Positions 35,322-47,530 of a DNA stretch of 64,000 nt are shown here, piece by piece (positions within the stretch are counted from its first letter, which is position 1; each line of letters starts with the position of its first letter). A program made the translations under genes and the position numbers. Source of the DNA: Emmonsiellopsis sp. PD_33 (Eukaryota; Ascomycota; Eurotiomycetes; Onygenales; Ajellomycetaceae); the NCBI GenBank assembly GCA_032988165.1, contig JANTQF010000036.1, forward strand, positions 1-64,000, written 5' to 3'. The notes beneath the pieces were generated by a model. It had not been told where the DNA came from. It ran no database searches and saw nothing but the letters and a program-made list of their open reading frames with translations.

Positions 35322-37869
35322 ATGCCTCCCGGGTCAGCCAGTGCATGCTGCATTCTATGCGGGGGATTTATTCATCATCGATCTCCAGTGCATTCTTGGC
35401 GGACGGAATTCCGTGCGGGTAAGTTTTAATTGAGACGATAATCATCCAATTTTATCTACTGTCTCTAACATATCGAGCAGTCCGTGTCAGCCTCGACGAG
35501 GAAAAGAGGCGGTTTTTGACTGGAGTTGGAGGTTTCATACATCGTGATACTCCATTCTCGGCTCCATCGGACCCCAACCAGCGATATGATGACGAGGGAT
35601 ACAGAGTATCCCCGCTTGACGAGTTCCTCCCATTTCCCCTCCTTCTCGCTGCTGAAAACCCGGGCTATGTGTTCCATGACATGTGCTGGAATATACTGAA
35701 AGCTCTTACGTACCCTGACCCTGTCCCGATAGACCGCTTCTATGATATATGCCGCTCGGTCCCTGTGCGCGGTAGAAGGTGGTTGGACTGGGGCCATAAC
35801 TATGGCGGTTTAGTGAACGTGAACTCACTCGATCCTCTCCCCTGGGAGGAGGTGTGTTCTTTTGATTTCACCACCGATTCTCTTAAGCGAGGAAATATCC
35901 CTTATTCTTGCCATAAGGAGAACCCATGGGAGATCCCAACGATAAGTCACGCCTTGGGCAACACGCAAGGAAGCTCCCCTCAAGTTTCCAACGGCGAAGA
36001 AGCCAAGATATCCCGTAGTTTTCAGCAGCATGCCGACTGTTTCTCCATTCTGCCCGTGGAAATATGTGAAGAAATCCTAACGTTGTTATTGACGGAAGAT
36101 GTGACGAGTTTAAGGCTGGCTTCCCGATCATTTGCGAGCTTGTCACTGTCGCAGTATTTCTGGGCCTCTCGATTCCGACTAAATATGGATCGAGACTACA
36201 TTTTTGAAGCCAGAATACCAGAATATAGTCCAAACCTCCGGTCTGGCCCCCATGACTGGCGGGCCCTATATCATATGACGGGTAAAGACTTTTGCGAGCC
36301 AGGACCATTAGCAAATCGACAAAGGATATGGGGCTGCAACCGGTCACTTGCAAAGTTAGTAACAACGAAACCGCTGGACGAATGGAAATTGAAACAGGGC
36401 GATCTGTATAACAATATTGTTTGGAAGGCTGTTGGAGGAGCTTATTTAATGCGCCATCTCACGTTGCGACCTGCCCGAACGCGTGTATACCCGATACCCT
36501 GTAATCGGCTTTATGATGAAGCTGTACGCGTACCCCTTGGGGTGTGTCAGTTAGCGGTGTCCTTTACCCCTCTCAACGACATGCGATACGTATCGGGAAT
36601 ACGATTAATTTCAAACAAAGAACCGAATGAGCACCTGGGCTACATAATTCCAGAAAGCGAAGTTTTCCTCGACCTACCCAGCGAAGGAGATACTCCTAAG
36701 ACGCTGTCTGGTTTCATTGCTGCGGTAGGCCCGAGTGGGATTCGTGCACTGCGAGCAACCATGCTTGATGGAACCATGTCGCAATGGGCAGGATGCCCCG
36801 ACGCCATGCCTATCACTCTCCGCCTCCGTACGAACGAGCGGATATCTCACTTGAGAGGTGGTTTTGATGTACATATTTCCCCTCAAATTCCCCCTCAAAT
36901 TTTCCCTCAAATTTCCCCTAACATCCCTTCTCTAACCGTGTAACAGGGCTTCAAAATGGTCGAGCTCGCGGTCCCAGACACAGAAGTGGGCTCCCACGAA
37001 CGCGCTCCGCACCTTCCGCTCCGCACAACTGCAATCTGGTACCCAGACATACCACCCGAGAACCTCTACTTACACGAGTCTACATTTCCCGGAAAGGACG
37101 TGCCCCAGTCCGAGTACCACCCGCTCGTCCATGTGATGTTCGGCGGGCCGCAGGGCTCATATCTAAAATATCTGACGCGAATCTCCGCAACGATATCCGG
37201 GAAGACGATCGTGGGACTTTCTTTTGAATATGACAGTGAAGGAGCTCCTGTCAAACGGCTACCAGAAACAGTACATGAGAGATTTTCAAAGATATCATTC
37301 CCCATCGATGGGCCTGGGGGGGAAATTCTTACAGGAATCCAGGTGACCGGCGATTATTGGATGGATCGTTCAGGGCCAGATTCAGGGAATAATGGTGGTA
37401 TTGAGTTGATAAAGGTATGCTCCGAGCTGTGAGCTTTATACGAGCTTTCTATTCTTCATATCCGTCCTCCCTAACAGACACCCATTAATCTATCCCTTAC
37501 CGACAACACAAATATTAACAAATCACCTAGATAGCAACAAACCGCGCCCGCACCTTCACCTTCCGCCCAAACGCGATCGGCGAAATAAAAATGCCACCGG
37601 GCCCACAGGTGCCGAAGAAGATCCCAAGGATAGAAATAACGCCCAACACAACGATTACGGGGATATATATGATGCATGTACGTGCAATCTTTCCTTTTAT
37701 TCTTCTTTGTTGTTTCAGCCCTTCTTCGCTATCCGTATCGAAACCCCTCACGAGGAATATACATAAATATCGATACTCCCTCTAATAGTGGATACAGGAT
37801 AGTAATGTCGGCATGATAGCTCTCGGCCCCATATCAGAACGGTTGCACGAGGGAAAAGTAGCGGAGTAG
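35322..37869 (+). CDS. F-box domain protein (five exons)
   Basis: Exons 35322-35418, 35481-36868, 36947-37414, 37531-37677 and 37798-37869 join in phase to 723 residues. The N-terminus has a CCILCGG cysteine motif (residues 9-15) typical of a large family of fungal F-box proteins. The F-box lies at about 218-265 (ILPVEICEEILTLLLTEDVTSLRLASRSF, quoted here only as its first half ILPVEICEEI). C-terminal pieces such as GFKMVELAV, TNRARTFTFRPN, GIYMMH and NVGMIALGPISERL continue across introns, which supports the splicing. F-box proteins link substrates to SCF ubiquitin ligases via Skp1; no substrate is evident. Intron 2 (36869-36946) is built of four imperfect CCTCAAATTTCCC repeats and is readable, so an unspliced reading would end the protein early at 36943. 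Confidence 0.85.
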
Positions 37870-38678
37870 CCTTTTTGATATGCAGATAGCTACTAGTAGC
37901 TACGTATGAAACAGGACTGGTTATATGAAGCGGGTCAAAATCATCGAGAGTTAACTAACTTAGGAGAATAAGACGTGTGGAAATGGAAACAATAGAATCT
38001 GGCTATAAAGAGAGAGAGACGAACAAGTAGGAAACCATATCTCTCCACCGATATAGAACATCCCAATCCCAATCCAATTCCCCGCGGCCAGCACCTACTC
38101 CTGACGACCAATAGCAGCCGCATCGCCATCACAATATCCATACCCATATCCATGTATTAGAAAAAAAGAATCGAATTATCGTCCCGTGACTACGACGGTG
38201 CTTACCTACCTGGGCAGTAGTTAAAACATACATGCACGGATGGAGGTTGAATTAAACTCAGCGGGATCGCGCTTGGCATCATAGTTTAACTAAGCTAGCC
38301 AGTTAAATAGGGGTGCCCCGCGATCCTGGACCCCACCCGCTCATGCATGTAGTTACCCCCTTAACTTCCCCGCGGTAGTAGGTAATATAGAATAACTACC
38401 ACATTCCTCCCTTTGCTTTAAACCAACTACAAGTCAGTACTATGCTATGGAACGGCTGGTAACTAACTACCAACTACACCCCGGAGTCCTCGAGTTGTTA
38501 TTACTACTAAATAATACAGTCACGTCGAATGCCAAACTAACTACACTAGGGATCCTAACATAATATTAAAAAGGAATGGATTTGAGTTAACGCTTCTCAG
38601 CACAGAATGCTTTGTGATATAATACATGCTTTATTTATACAGGGATAAAACCGGGGGAGTAGTTAAGGGTATGTATAG
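37870..38678. other. intergenic region between convergent genes
   Basis: AT-rich with many TAACTA/AGTTAACT words (38275-38530), like those at 3220-3490 and 16190-16640. Both flanking genes end here. No ORF is supported. Confidence 0.6.
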
Positions 38679-39999
38679 CTATTTCGTGCAGCAGGGACCG
38701 AGGGATACGTCGAGACGCGGAGCCATTCCTTTTTCGTTATCGAGGATTGAGGAGGAAATGGCGGGCTTTTTTGACGGGTAAAGGTCGGATGCATCCGAAT
38801 CATCGTATATCATGGTACCATATTCGTCATCGCTGTCTGTGTCGTTCTGTATCATCTCCGTGGGTTCTGCACCAGCGGCCATTGCAACAACACGCTGCAA
38901 CACCCAGTGCAGCTCCAAAAGGTCAGGGTCTGGGAGCGGAAGATTGACAGGATCTGGGGTTTGCAGGATAATCTGATCTCCACTAGCGGTGGGTAACCCA
39001 GTCAATGTATCCAAGAGTCCAACCACCCCGCCCGTCGCGACCTTTCGAAACCTAACAACAGACTCCGTGCATGTCGAAGGGTCGGTGCATACTCGAAGTG
39101 TAGACGGGCTGTTGTTGAAATCAGGCATCCAAACAAACATAACCGTCTGGCTTGTATTGTCTTCAGAGTTTCCTATATTTTTCAGAGCGAAGTAACCCTT
39201 GGCTTGATAGGCATGGGCGTTTGGGCAGAGGCAGAAAAGGTTTCTCGGAGTCTCAGTGGTAGCTTGGATGGCGCTGAACCACTGATTGACTTTTTCTTCG
39301 GTCCAGAAGAGCTTTAAGCACGCCCATGGGCTGAATGGCTCTGCTCTTGCTTCCTCAGTCTGTAAATGTCGCATCGCGAAGGGGAAAATGTGGGCGACTT
39401 CGGGATCGCCGGCCTTTGTGAGGACACAAAGGTTCTGATCTCGTTCGCGGCACTGTTCATCCGTTAGCATGCATGGAATCCTGCCCTAGGCGCAGGGAAC
39501 CAACACGGTCGCTTTGCAGCCGGTCTCTCCTTAACAACCCATCCCGCCGTCGCTTGCGACTGCCCGATAACTCAGTAGTAGGTGACTCAGACACTTCTGG
39601 TAGAGTTGGAGTACTGGGTCGGAGGGGAGTGGAAGCTGCTGAAGTAGGCCGACTGACATTACGCGTTTGTTGCTTCCCTGGAGACTATTATTAGCACCAC
39701 TCAAAGCAAGGGAACCCGACCGATATTATTATCTTGTAGATATCCGTAGCAATGAACTTACAGTGCCGCACCAGGTTACTGTTGATCACCCTGACTTGAA
39801 AGCCATTTAGTAACTCCGCGGGATATTTGACATTCCTAGTGTCCGCAACTATCGACCGTAGACGGTCAAGATCCGCCAGCCAGAGACAGGCCCAGAGCTC
39901 GCGCGAGAACGGCTCGCCCTTCACAAGTGCATCGAGTTCGTCGAGAAGATGGGTGCGTTCGGCCTTGTCGGCGGCGCTGTCTTCGAAGATCATATCCAT
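38679..39999 (-). CDS. HNH-endonuclease-domain protein with apparent frameshift
   Basis: The minus strand begins at ATG 39999; exon 1 is 39999-39762 (opens MDMIFEDSAADKAERTHLLD). An 84-nt intron (39761-39678, GTAAGT..CCAG) leads to exon 2. This frame runs through a basic linker (SGSRKRRRDG) to a TGA at 39457-39459. The HNH part lies in another frame from 39470 to 38679: RERDQNLCVLTKAGDPEVAHIFPF, then NLFCLCPNAHAY, which supplies the HNH_2-type His/Asn/His and Cys residues. The frames meet at a tandem ATGCATGC (39467-39474), where one 4-bp unit explains the shift. An alternative is a 172-nt intron (39657-39486) that skips the basic linker. The C-terminus is acidic. Fungal HNH_2 proteins of this kind are numerous and of unknown role. 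Confidence 0.7.
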
Positions 40000-41154
40000 G
40001 CTGTATGGAACGTTGGAAAGGTACTAAGGTAAAGGGAAATGGAAATGGAAAGCTGCGGGAGGATAATGGTCTGGGACGGGGTTTGAACAAGTAGGATGGG
40101 TGGTGGCTTGGAGATGGAGAGATGGAGAGATGAGAGATGGGGAGAGATGGGGGAGGAGAGAGAGCAGAAGGGGATGTTGGGGATGACGTAATCTGTTGAC
40201 TTTTCAATTCTACCATTGTTATGAAGCGAAAGAAAGAACTTCCGTGAAGTCTCTGTGGGAGCCCTAGGCAGCCCGTGGCCACGGCAGGGAACTGCTGAGC
40301 AGGCATATATACAGGATGAGACGGTGTTGCTACCAAGTATTCTGATTTTTAGATTAACCTGCACTATTCATTCAATTGCTTCGCTCAGCTTCACAAATCA
40401 TTTGCCATAGATGTACTAATAAGGAAAAAAAGAGAAATGGCTGTTAAATATTTGCTTAGGGATATAAATAGTGAATATGAATATGAATATGAATAATGAA
40501 TAATGAATAATAAAACCGTTAAAAGAGTTAAAGAACAGAATGGAAACATAGAAAATGCAAATCAAAGTAAATGCCCCCCTCCTATGCCAGTACATTCCCA
40601 AAATCAAAAGCACAGAAAGCAAAGGTACGAGTAAGCTCGCAGAAATCCAAAAAGGACAATGAGGACAAAGGAAAATGTGAGTACGGTAAAAGTGGAATGG
40701 AGGTAAGAAAGGTATGAGTCGCGTCGCGCTGGTGGAGATAATAGTATGAATTTGGGAGGCGTAGAGGTAGGTGGTGGCAAGAGTATGAGCTGAGAATAAG
40801 GTGAGGGCTAATGCCAAAGAGAATTGAATATCGGTGGAAAAGTCGGAACCATCGTCAATAAACGCCTTTAGATATGATTAACCGCCCAAGACAAAGAAAC
40901 AAGCGATGTATATCAATGCATCTAGCATATGGTGTATGAGGACGACTTTGGATCCGTAATACGCCGAGCGACTCCAACGGGACCAAGGGGAATGGTGGAA
41001 TAAATAGGGTATCCTTTTCGGTGGGCGGGATGAAGAAGAAGGGGTGCTTTTGGAGTGAGTTCGTAAAGGTTCATGGTGATTCGAGGTTGATCATTCCAAT
41101 CGTGGAGAACATAGTCAACAGGATCGCGGAGTGGAGGACGATTACGGACGGGTG
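40000..41154. other. intergenic region between HNH gene and PNG1
   Basis: 40020-40300 is the purine-rich (plus strand) leader of the HNH gene. 40420-40520 contains GAATAT/GAATAAT repeats. A 133-codon hydrophobic frame (40416-40817, minus) comes from AT-rich simple DNA and lies in the presumed PNG1 3' region; it is not accepted as a gene. Confidence 0.55.
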
Positions 41155-42641
41155 TTATCGACCCTGATTTGATCGATCTGGGTTAGGTTGTCCTGTCTGG
41201 TCTGGTGTCGGATTCACCCATTCAGCCGTGTCGTTCTGCGATGAGACGGGAAGTTTGGTTTCGTCGGATCTAGCATTGTTCGGAAGCCCGCTGGGGAGTA
41301 GGTTGTTGATTTCCGTCGCAATGGCCTGGGCCATGTAGCAGCGAAGTTCCCGCTCCTCTCGTTCGTCCTCCTTCATCAGTCGTCGACGTTCCTCTTTGGA
41401 AAGGTTTTCTCGCCTCATCCGTCGAATCTCCTGGATCACCCAGAGCAGAACCTCCTCCGGCGCACGAGTTCGGTCCATGCCATGCTTTGCGGGGTTGCGA
41501 ACGTATCGTCGTGTTACGTCGGTCGCGCCGTCAATGGAAAATGCAATACAGTAGGCCATCTTGCGTTTCCATCCTAGACGTCATCACTGTCAGCGACTAC
41601 TAACATTACCAAAGTGGGACAAACCCGTCCAACATACCTTCTGTGTAAAGCCGGGGGTTGTCCCAAGCTTCTTCACAAGCGTCTACGTGGATCCATCGCT
41701 TTTGATGTTCCGAATACACCTCAGTCCAAACGTAGTCTTCTGAATTCCATACCCAGCGAACTCGACCACCAACTGCCCTGCAGAGCATGGAAAAGCAGTT
41801 GGCCCATTCGCCTACCCGTCCTCGTTTTGACTGGAGCAAGGCCCAGACATCCGAATATCGGGGAAATCGTTCGTTGGCGCCGCAGTTTGCATCTGAGCAT
41901 CGGTACGACTCAACTCGGGTGGCACCACGGGCGGTTTCGTCTGGGGTTGGCGGGGTCATTCCTTGCGCAATGGTCGGGCTATAGCAGACGGAGCAGGGAG
42001 GATTGTTGACGAATTGGAAGAAAGAGCGCTTGAACCATCTAGATAAACAAGTGCTGATATTAGTTTATGTCAAAAATAGACATGGTCATGAATGCCATTT
42101 AAACCTACCTCAGCAACGCCTTGATGACACAATCTTGGTATCCCCACTGCGGCTTCGCATTCCCGCCAATGCTAGCCGCTTCTGCTTGGAGAATCTGGCA
42201 TTCCTCCTCCGCCTCGGCATAGAGCCTATCCAGAGGTATTACAGCCAACGCTTCATCGAGCAGACCTGGGTTTTCGTACTTGGTTGGAGTGACGGAAAGG
42301 ACATGGAGGAGGTTGCGGAATTTAAGCGAGGTGGAGTCTTGGGGGGGAGCGGGGACGACTGGGAGGCTTCGAAGGGTTGTGTACGAAGGAGGAGCGGGAG
42401 GAGGTTGGCGCTGGGGGGGAGGCGGCGGCGGGGATCGAAGGGGAGCTCGAGGCGACTGATGGTGTGAGGAGTGATGGGGCCCTGGAGAGGGAGAGGCTGT
42501 TCGCGAGCGCGATCGTTCCTGGAGAGAGTTCAGGCGCCGTGTCCGCAGCAGGCTCTCGAATTGTTTTGTGAGGGAATGGGCATCGTATGCGCCGGCGGGC
42601 GGGGAAGCACGAGCTCCCGATCGATGGTGACGGTCAGCCAT
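41155..42641 (-). CDS. png1: PNG1, peptide:N-glycanase homologue lacking catalytic residues
   Basis: Exons 42641-42109, 42038-41638 and 41573-41155 (introns 70 and 64 nt) give 450 residues. The transglutaminase-like core is clear. Zn-binding CSVC (193-196) and YRCSDANCG (C225, C230), GRVGEWANCFSMLCRA, the EDYVWTEVYS segment, WIHVDACE, and the end GWKRKMAYCIAFS plus DVTRRYV match Png1. Active Png1 uses Cys in GRCGEW and His in EDHVW with a later Asp. Here the Cys is Val253 and the His is Tyr280, while Asp297 remains, so deglycosylation is not expected. Filamentous-fungal PNG1 of Neurospora is described as similarly inactive yet important for polarity. The N-terminal 100 residues are Pro/Ser-rich. 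A cytosolic or nuclear location is likely. Confidence 0.93.
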
Positions 42642-43041
42642 GGCGAGACAGCAGGCTGGCAGTCCCAGTGACTGTCAGCACCACCAGGAGAAGCAGCGTC
42701 GGGACGATGTCTGGCAAAGGGTCTGGCGAGGGAGCAGGTCGCGGGAACAGGAGAGGCGACGGTGGAAGCGCGATGGAGAGACGATGGAGAGCGCAAGTCG
42801 AGAGGCGGTGGATTGGGGCTTCGCAGAGGGATGTTGCAAAGGGGCAGCCAGCCAGTCCAAGCACAGCCGGGTTGTGGTCTTGGCGGGATGGTCGCAGCAC
42901 AGAGGAGAGACGGCGAGGACGAGGACGAGAATTGTGCTATATAGCCGCGGCGAGCAGACGAGAGACAGGACTGCACACGACGAGATGGAGATGGAGATGG
43001 AGACGGGATGAGGTTGAGACGAGGTTGGAGATGGAGAGAGA

Positions 43042-43076
<35 letters not shown>

Positions 43077-43763
43077 AGAATAAGTTACGCGGTATCGTTC
43101 GTTACGCGGCGTGACGGGCGCGGCGTGGCCAAAAAAAGCAGAGCAGCGTCACGGCCGCGTAATGCGTATTGCTGCAGCGGGCTGTGACGAATCGCCGGGC
43201 GTGGGCCGCCGCGCTAGGCCGCGTCGGGCTTGGCGCCTCTGGGCAGGCGTCGTCAGCCTGGGCTTGGGCGCTTACCTCAGCAGCCTGCGATACACCCCGA
43301 TCTGTATTATTATATTTCTATTGCTATTGCTATTGCTCTCGATACAGTCGAAGACAGGACATATAATCAACCTCTATCTATAGGCAGTACCCATCCCACG
43401 ATATGGCCGGCTGGGCTCGCCGACGGGAACAGTCAACCCCCCAGCCATTCTCCTTCGCTATTCCCCTTCCAGCCTAGCCCTGCCCGTTCCGCCCACGCGA
43501 TATTTTTGGACGTCGATCGCCATCGCGACATGCGCTAGAGGGGCTGGCCTGGCCCGCGTCGGAATATCCATCGCCCGTGTCATGTGACTTCAACTGCTCC
43601 TTCTAGCCAACCCTATGGATATTTCCTCGCTCAAAGCAAGCTGCCACCAAAGTCTGTTTTTAAAAGTACAAGAGAACGGTGACATGTCATATGATGCTTT
43701 GTATCGACCGTTGCTAGTAGGAAAGGATGCAGAATTTGTCAAGGCGGCATCCGGTCCATGACC
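42642..43763. promoter_or_regulatory. PNG1 upstream region and intergenic DNA
   Basis: GC-rich, with a GACGAC trinucleotide run (43041-43076) about 400 nt upstream of the PNG1 ATG and a pyrimidine/purine-asymmetric leader (42900-43050). 43380-43620 is ordinary intergenic DNA. The several open frames here overlap the microsatellite and are not supported. Confidence 0.5.
43041..43076. repeat. ACG trinucleotide microsatellite
   Basis: About eleven ACG units on the plus strand upstream of PNG1. It would be transcribed as CGT units if the PNG1 leader extends this far. Confidence 0.9.
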
Positions 43764-46353
43764 CTAATAGGCTATCGGGATCCCAGTCTGCAGCGCGGCC
43801 ACCCCCTTGGGTCCGAGAATATCCTCAATATTGAACCCGTACTCCCACTCGTCCGAACCCCATTCGTCATAAGCAACTTCGTCTTGGATTGGCTGTTTGT
43901 TCTTGCAGAACACCCTCAGCTCTTTACATGCCACATCCCCATTCTTCTTTAGGTATTCCCGCATCACGTCGCCGGCGCTCATGACAATCCGACTCGTTAT
44001 CACCTCTTTACGAGACCCAAATCCCAATGCACGGGCCCCTTGCGCCGAGCCTCTCGCAACGTGGTGGATGAGAATGACGATGTTGGAGATCAAGCTGTCA
44101 TCAGGCATGTACGCTGTCGTGAAGTATTGAACAAATTTGTGGTGTTCCTTGTCCCGGATCAGTCTGAGCAGCTCGATGGACCGTTTGTGCATGCCGAAGT
44201 AGTTGAACGTCAGGATAGGTTCTTCTTGGGCTAGCTTGCTCTTCAGGAACTCCAGAAGCTGTAGCGTTTCGATGATATGGGCATTAGACCACTTTCGGGC
44301 AATACCGAGTTCAGGATTGGCTTTCTGAAGCTGCTTGCTGGATGATTCAAGCTTCGATTTCTGTGCAAGATTGTCCAAGATCCTGTCAACGTGTACAAGC
44401 CCGGCATCTTCCCCAGTACCACCAACGTACTGGGCGAAAAACAAGTTCGCGACTGCAGTGGTGGGCTTGAGCACGCGGGGACTCTTTCCGTCAGGCCTAT
44501 GGGACCTTTGGCTCCGGGAATCACGGGCAAAATTGGCAGCGGATGAGATGCCTGTGGCCAACTCTAGCCTGTTCAGCGATTCACTGGCGTTCTTTGGCCG
44601 CGAACCAATGAAAATATGAGACGCCCCATGGATCTTGATAAAAGCATCCATATCAGGCCATCTCACATCTCTATGTGTTGGAGACTTTGTGACGAGGTTG
44701 TGCAAGAAGGCCAGTTGTTGGATGTCGTACCATTGGTTGATGAGGTGCAGGCCAACAAACTGCATTTGAATATTAAGGCTGAACAGGATCAATCCACAAA
44801 GGATACTGTGCTGCGAAAAGAGTGCGTGCTTTTCAGGTGGGGAGCCAATTCCGTCGAGTTTAGACTGGACTCGAATATCTTGGAACAGATCTTGTATAAT
44901 CCATGACTTCACCGTTGACGCTATAAGTTGAATCGCCTCGTCACCCTCTTTGGGCCAAAATTTGGGCTGAGGGTGTGTCCTTGTCAATTGCTGGTAGTCA
45001 TCAATGGTCTTCTGGATCCGAAGTCCAGAGATTCGGAGGTCTCCAAATGCTCCCAAGGTGCTGTCGCGCATGATATGATGAACGTCGAGGAAGATCTGAG
45101 AGGCGAAGCAAAGCCACAGAGTAACCCTTTTGGTATTGGCAAACTCAGCAAGACCTCGGGTTATCGCGTCCTCAGTAGGCATCTGGATTTTGAATCTATC
45201 GAGCATGCAAAATTCTGGCAAGAGCGAAAGAAGGATGATTTTGTCTTCGTTGAATTTCTGACCTAGTGGCATTCGCTCTCTGTCCGCTTTCGGATCGTAG
45301 GTGCCGAAGTAGCCTTTTTTGAAGACTGGCTGATGACCCTCCTGAAGCACATTTGCGAAGGACTCAAGCAGGACCTTTGTTGGCACATAGCACCAGTCAG
45401 CCATATCAGCCATGTCCTTGTTGTATGGCAGGCCAATCTCGGTGGATGGAGTCGCGGAAATGCCGCGGGTAATAACAGCGAGGTTATAGACAGCAGTCTG
45501 GATACCATCCGTTTTCCCTGCAAGGGAAGTTGCCCAATCAGCCTCCACCTCCTTCACAAGATCCTGGGCAAGTCGCAGAGCACTGTCAGTCACGACGGCG
45601 GCATTCATAAGGTCGATTTTATTCTCTCGATACTCCGACCAGGTGGTGGAAATGAAGGTTCGCATATTGTTCAAGTCCTGGAATAAGCAGAAGGTCTTGA
45701 AGAACAATTGATTGAGATACGACTCCGCTGCCTCATCGTCGTCCTCTTCAACAACAGTCACACTGACAATCATCTGCGATTGTGCGGGCTTCGGTTTAGT
45801 TTGCGCACCAGTATCCTGGGGTTCCTCCACGGTGAGAACGGCAAATTTGTTTAGAAACCTGTCAGCATCGGTGTCGTCAATTTGAGTCTCAGAGGTCGGT
45901 GATGGCTTCTTAGAGTTGGGCTTCGAGGCCTTGTTGGTCTTCCACTCAAGAGTCTCGCAGATTTTCTCCAGCGCGGTGATAAAATGAGCATGGCGCTTGT
46001 TGCCTGAGGAGTCACCCTGGCCCAAGAACCAGGAAGTGACGGCCTTTCTCAATTTGATGGCGCGTTTGGCGATTGAGGAGAACTGGCTTAGGTACCGTCA
46101 CAGCAGAACTGGCAACCACCTCGGCGAGTGTTTGGAGGTCTTTGGTAGTTGCACTATATTGAAGTGCATCCGCAGCTTTCCCATCTTTTTTGCCTTTACG
46201 TTTTCCCTTTGCCGCGGTGGAGGTGGAGATGGTAGCAGAGAGGGCGGGGAGTTGATAACCACATTGGTTAGCTGTCTCCAGTAGCCACGTTGCAAAGGTA
46301 TTGGTGTCTGCTTTGTAGCGGGCGTAACTACTCTGCAAGAAATGAGGTAGCAT
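43764..46353 (-). CDS. DUF6604-domain protein, apparent 1-nt frameshift
   Basis: The start MLPHFLQSSYARYKADTNTF (ATG at 46353) and the pattern ATWLLETANQCGY are typical of the fungal DUF6604 domain. A basic linker (KGKRKGKKDGK) and LQTLAEVVASSAVTVPKPV follow. The expected continuation SSIAKRAIKLRKAV is in a different frame, the change falling near 46070-46085. From there the frame stays open for over 760 residues to 43764, with YLNQLFFKTFCLFQDLNNM and a C-terminal acidic tail. Either one base has been gained or lost, or a 37-nt intron (GTGGTT..CCAG) is removed. The intron would be unusually short and would delete conserved residues. Total about 860 aa. Function is unknown; members are large cytosolic-type proteins without a known catalytic motif. 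Confidence 0.75.
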
Positions 46354-47257
46354 ATTGGTGATTGAAGACTGAACAAGTGAAATATAGCTGCTGGTTGGTC
46401 AAGGTGACTAGCATGGAGTCCAGTGAGGCCAGGGACAGGGACAGGGACAGGGAAGTTCCAAGGTTGCGAGAGAGTGAATCTGATTAGCGGAAAGGTTCTG
46501 GTGGGCACTAGAGGAATCACGTGAGCTAGTTAACTAGGTACAACCTGCCTAACCTTATTTTATCTCAGCAAGCCCAGACCTCTTTCTGCTTTGAATAGTA
46601 TGTACTGCCACTCCAGATCGCATTCCACCGCCACCGACCCCCGGGCTCTTCGTACAGGAAAGAAAGCGAGGGATGGCATCGATCTCGTCTGGGCCTTCGG
46701 TGACTACTAGTCACTGTGGATTTTCCGACAATGTAGCTAAAGATGGCGACCAGTGACAACAAATGCTGCAATTGTCTAGCATCCCCTATGGACATCTGTC
46801 ACGTTTTCGCAAGAGAACATATTTAGGCTTTTGGTTTGAAAATCCCATGTCCCCTTTTACACTGCCAGTTAGCTTATTTTCTACTTTCTAGGAGACACCC
46901 CTCCGAAGTCGAGGTCTACTAGCCGATGACTTAGTCTCTACGGCAAATGCGATAAGCCTCTACCCAGTCTATCATGTGAATTTGGATCAGTCCTCCGATC
47001 CTGGCTTTGTGTTTGTGCCTAGTGACCTTGGCTACTTCATACATTTTGAGGGAAATGATTACGGTGAACGCGAACGCGAGGCCGCCCAGGGGATTCAGCG
47101 TCCTCGGATCTGCCCATCAGCTACTACATATCAAAACTATCAGGAATCGAGGGGTGAACTCCCAGTTGGGTCACTAGGTAGGGGGATTGTATCGTCGGAT
47201 TTTCCTTAGAGATTATATTCCCTACCTGCAACAATCCAACAGAGACGAATTAAAAAC
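46354..47257. other. upstream region with a protein-like open segment
   Basis: 46354-46520 is the DUF6604 promoter with a GGGACA repeat (46432-46452). A plus-strand frame from 46913 to 47209 (containing PGFVFVPSDLGYFIHFEGND) is open without an upstream ATG. A donor-like GTAGGG at 47179 could join it to the small ORF at 47258 through an acceptor CAG near 47281. This is only a possibility. Confidence 0.3.
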
Positions 47258-47530
47258 ATGGCATGGAATCTGGATAATGCAGCCGAAACCGCCTGCAGCT
47301 TGAAGACTGCCATTGATGACGTTACGAGAATGTTTGTGCTGCAAGTGGAAAAAACAAATTTCAACAAGGATGATATCCTGGCTGCCGCTCAGCGACTCAT
47401 CAGCAAAGTCAAGGCACACCAACAACTTGATGCCCTCGCCTACAAAGCCTACCAGACAGGCGACACCCCTGAAGACCCAATCATTGTTGACAGTGATGAC
47501 AACTCTATGAACAATGGTGATGGCAACTGA
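47258..47530 (+). CDS. small hypothetical acidic protein (90 aa)
   Basis: An ATG-started frame of 90 residues with a heptad-like helical middle (DDVTRMFVLQVEKTNFNKDD, then ILAAAQRLISKVKAHQQ) and an acidic Asp/Asn-rich end (IVDSDDNSMNN). The composition is that of a real soluble protein, but no family is recognised. It may be the last exon of a longer gene that begins near 46913. It lies in otherwise decayed DNA. Confidence 0.35.
   Translation: MAWNLDNAAETACSLKTAIDDVTRMFVLQVEKTNFNKDDILAAAQRLISKVKAHQQLDALAYKAYQTGDTPEDPIIVDSDDNSMNNGDGN

Noticed and set aside
40416..40817. 133-codon hydrophobic minus-strand ORF
   Set aside because: AT-rich simple DNA in the probable PNG1 3' region; low-complexity membrane-like composition without a motif.
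42377..43114. Several plus-strand ORFs over the PNG1 start and GAC repeat
   Set aside because: Antisense shadows of the Pro/Ser-rich PNG1 N-terminus and of the ACG microsatellite.
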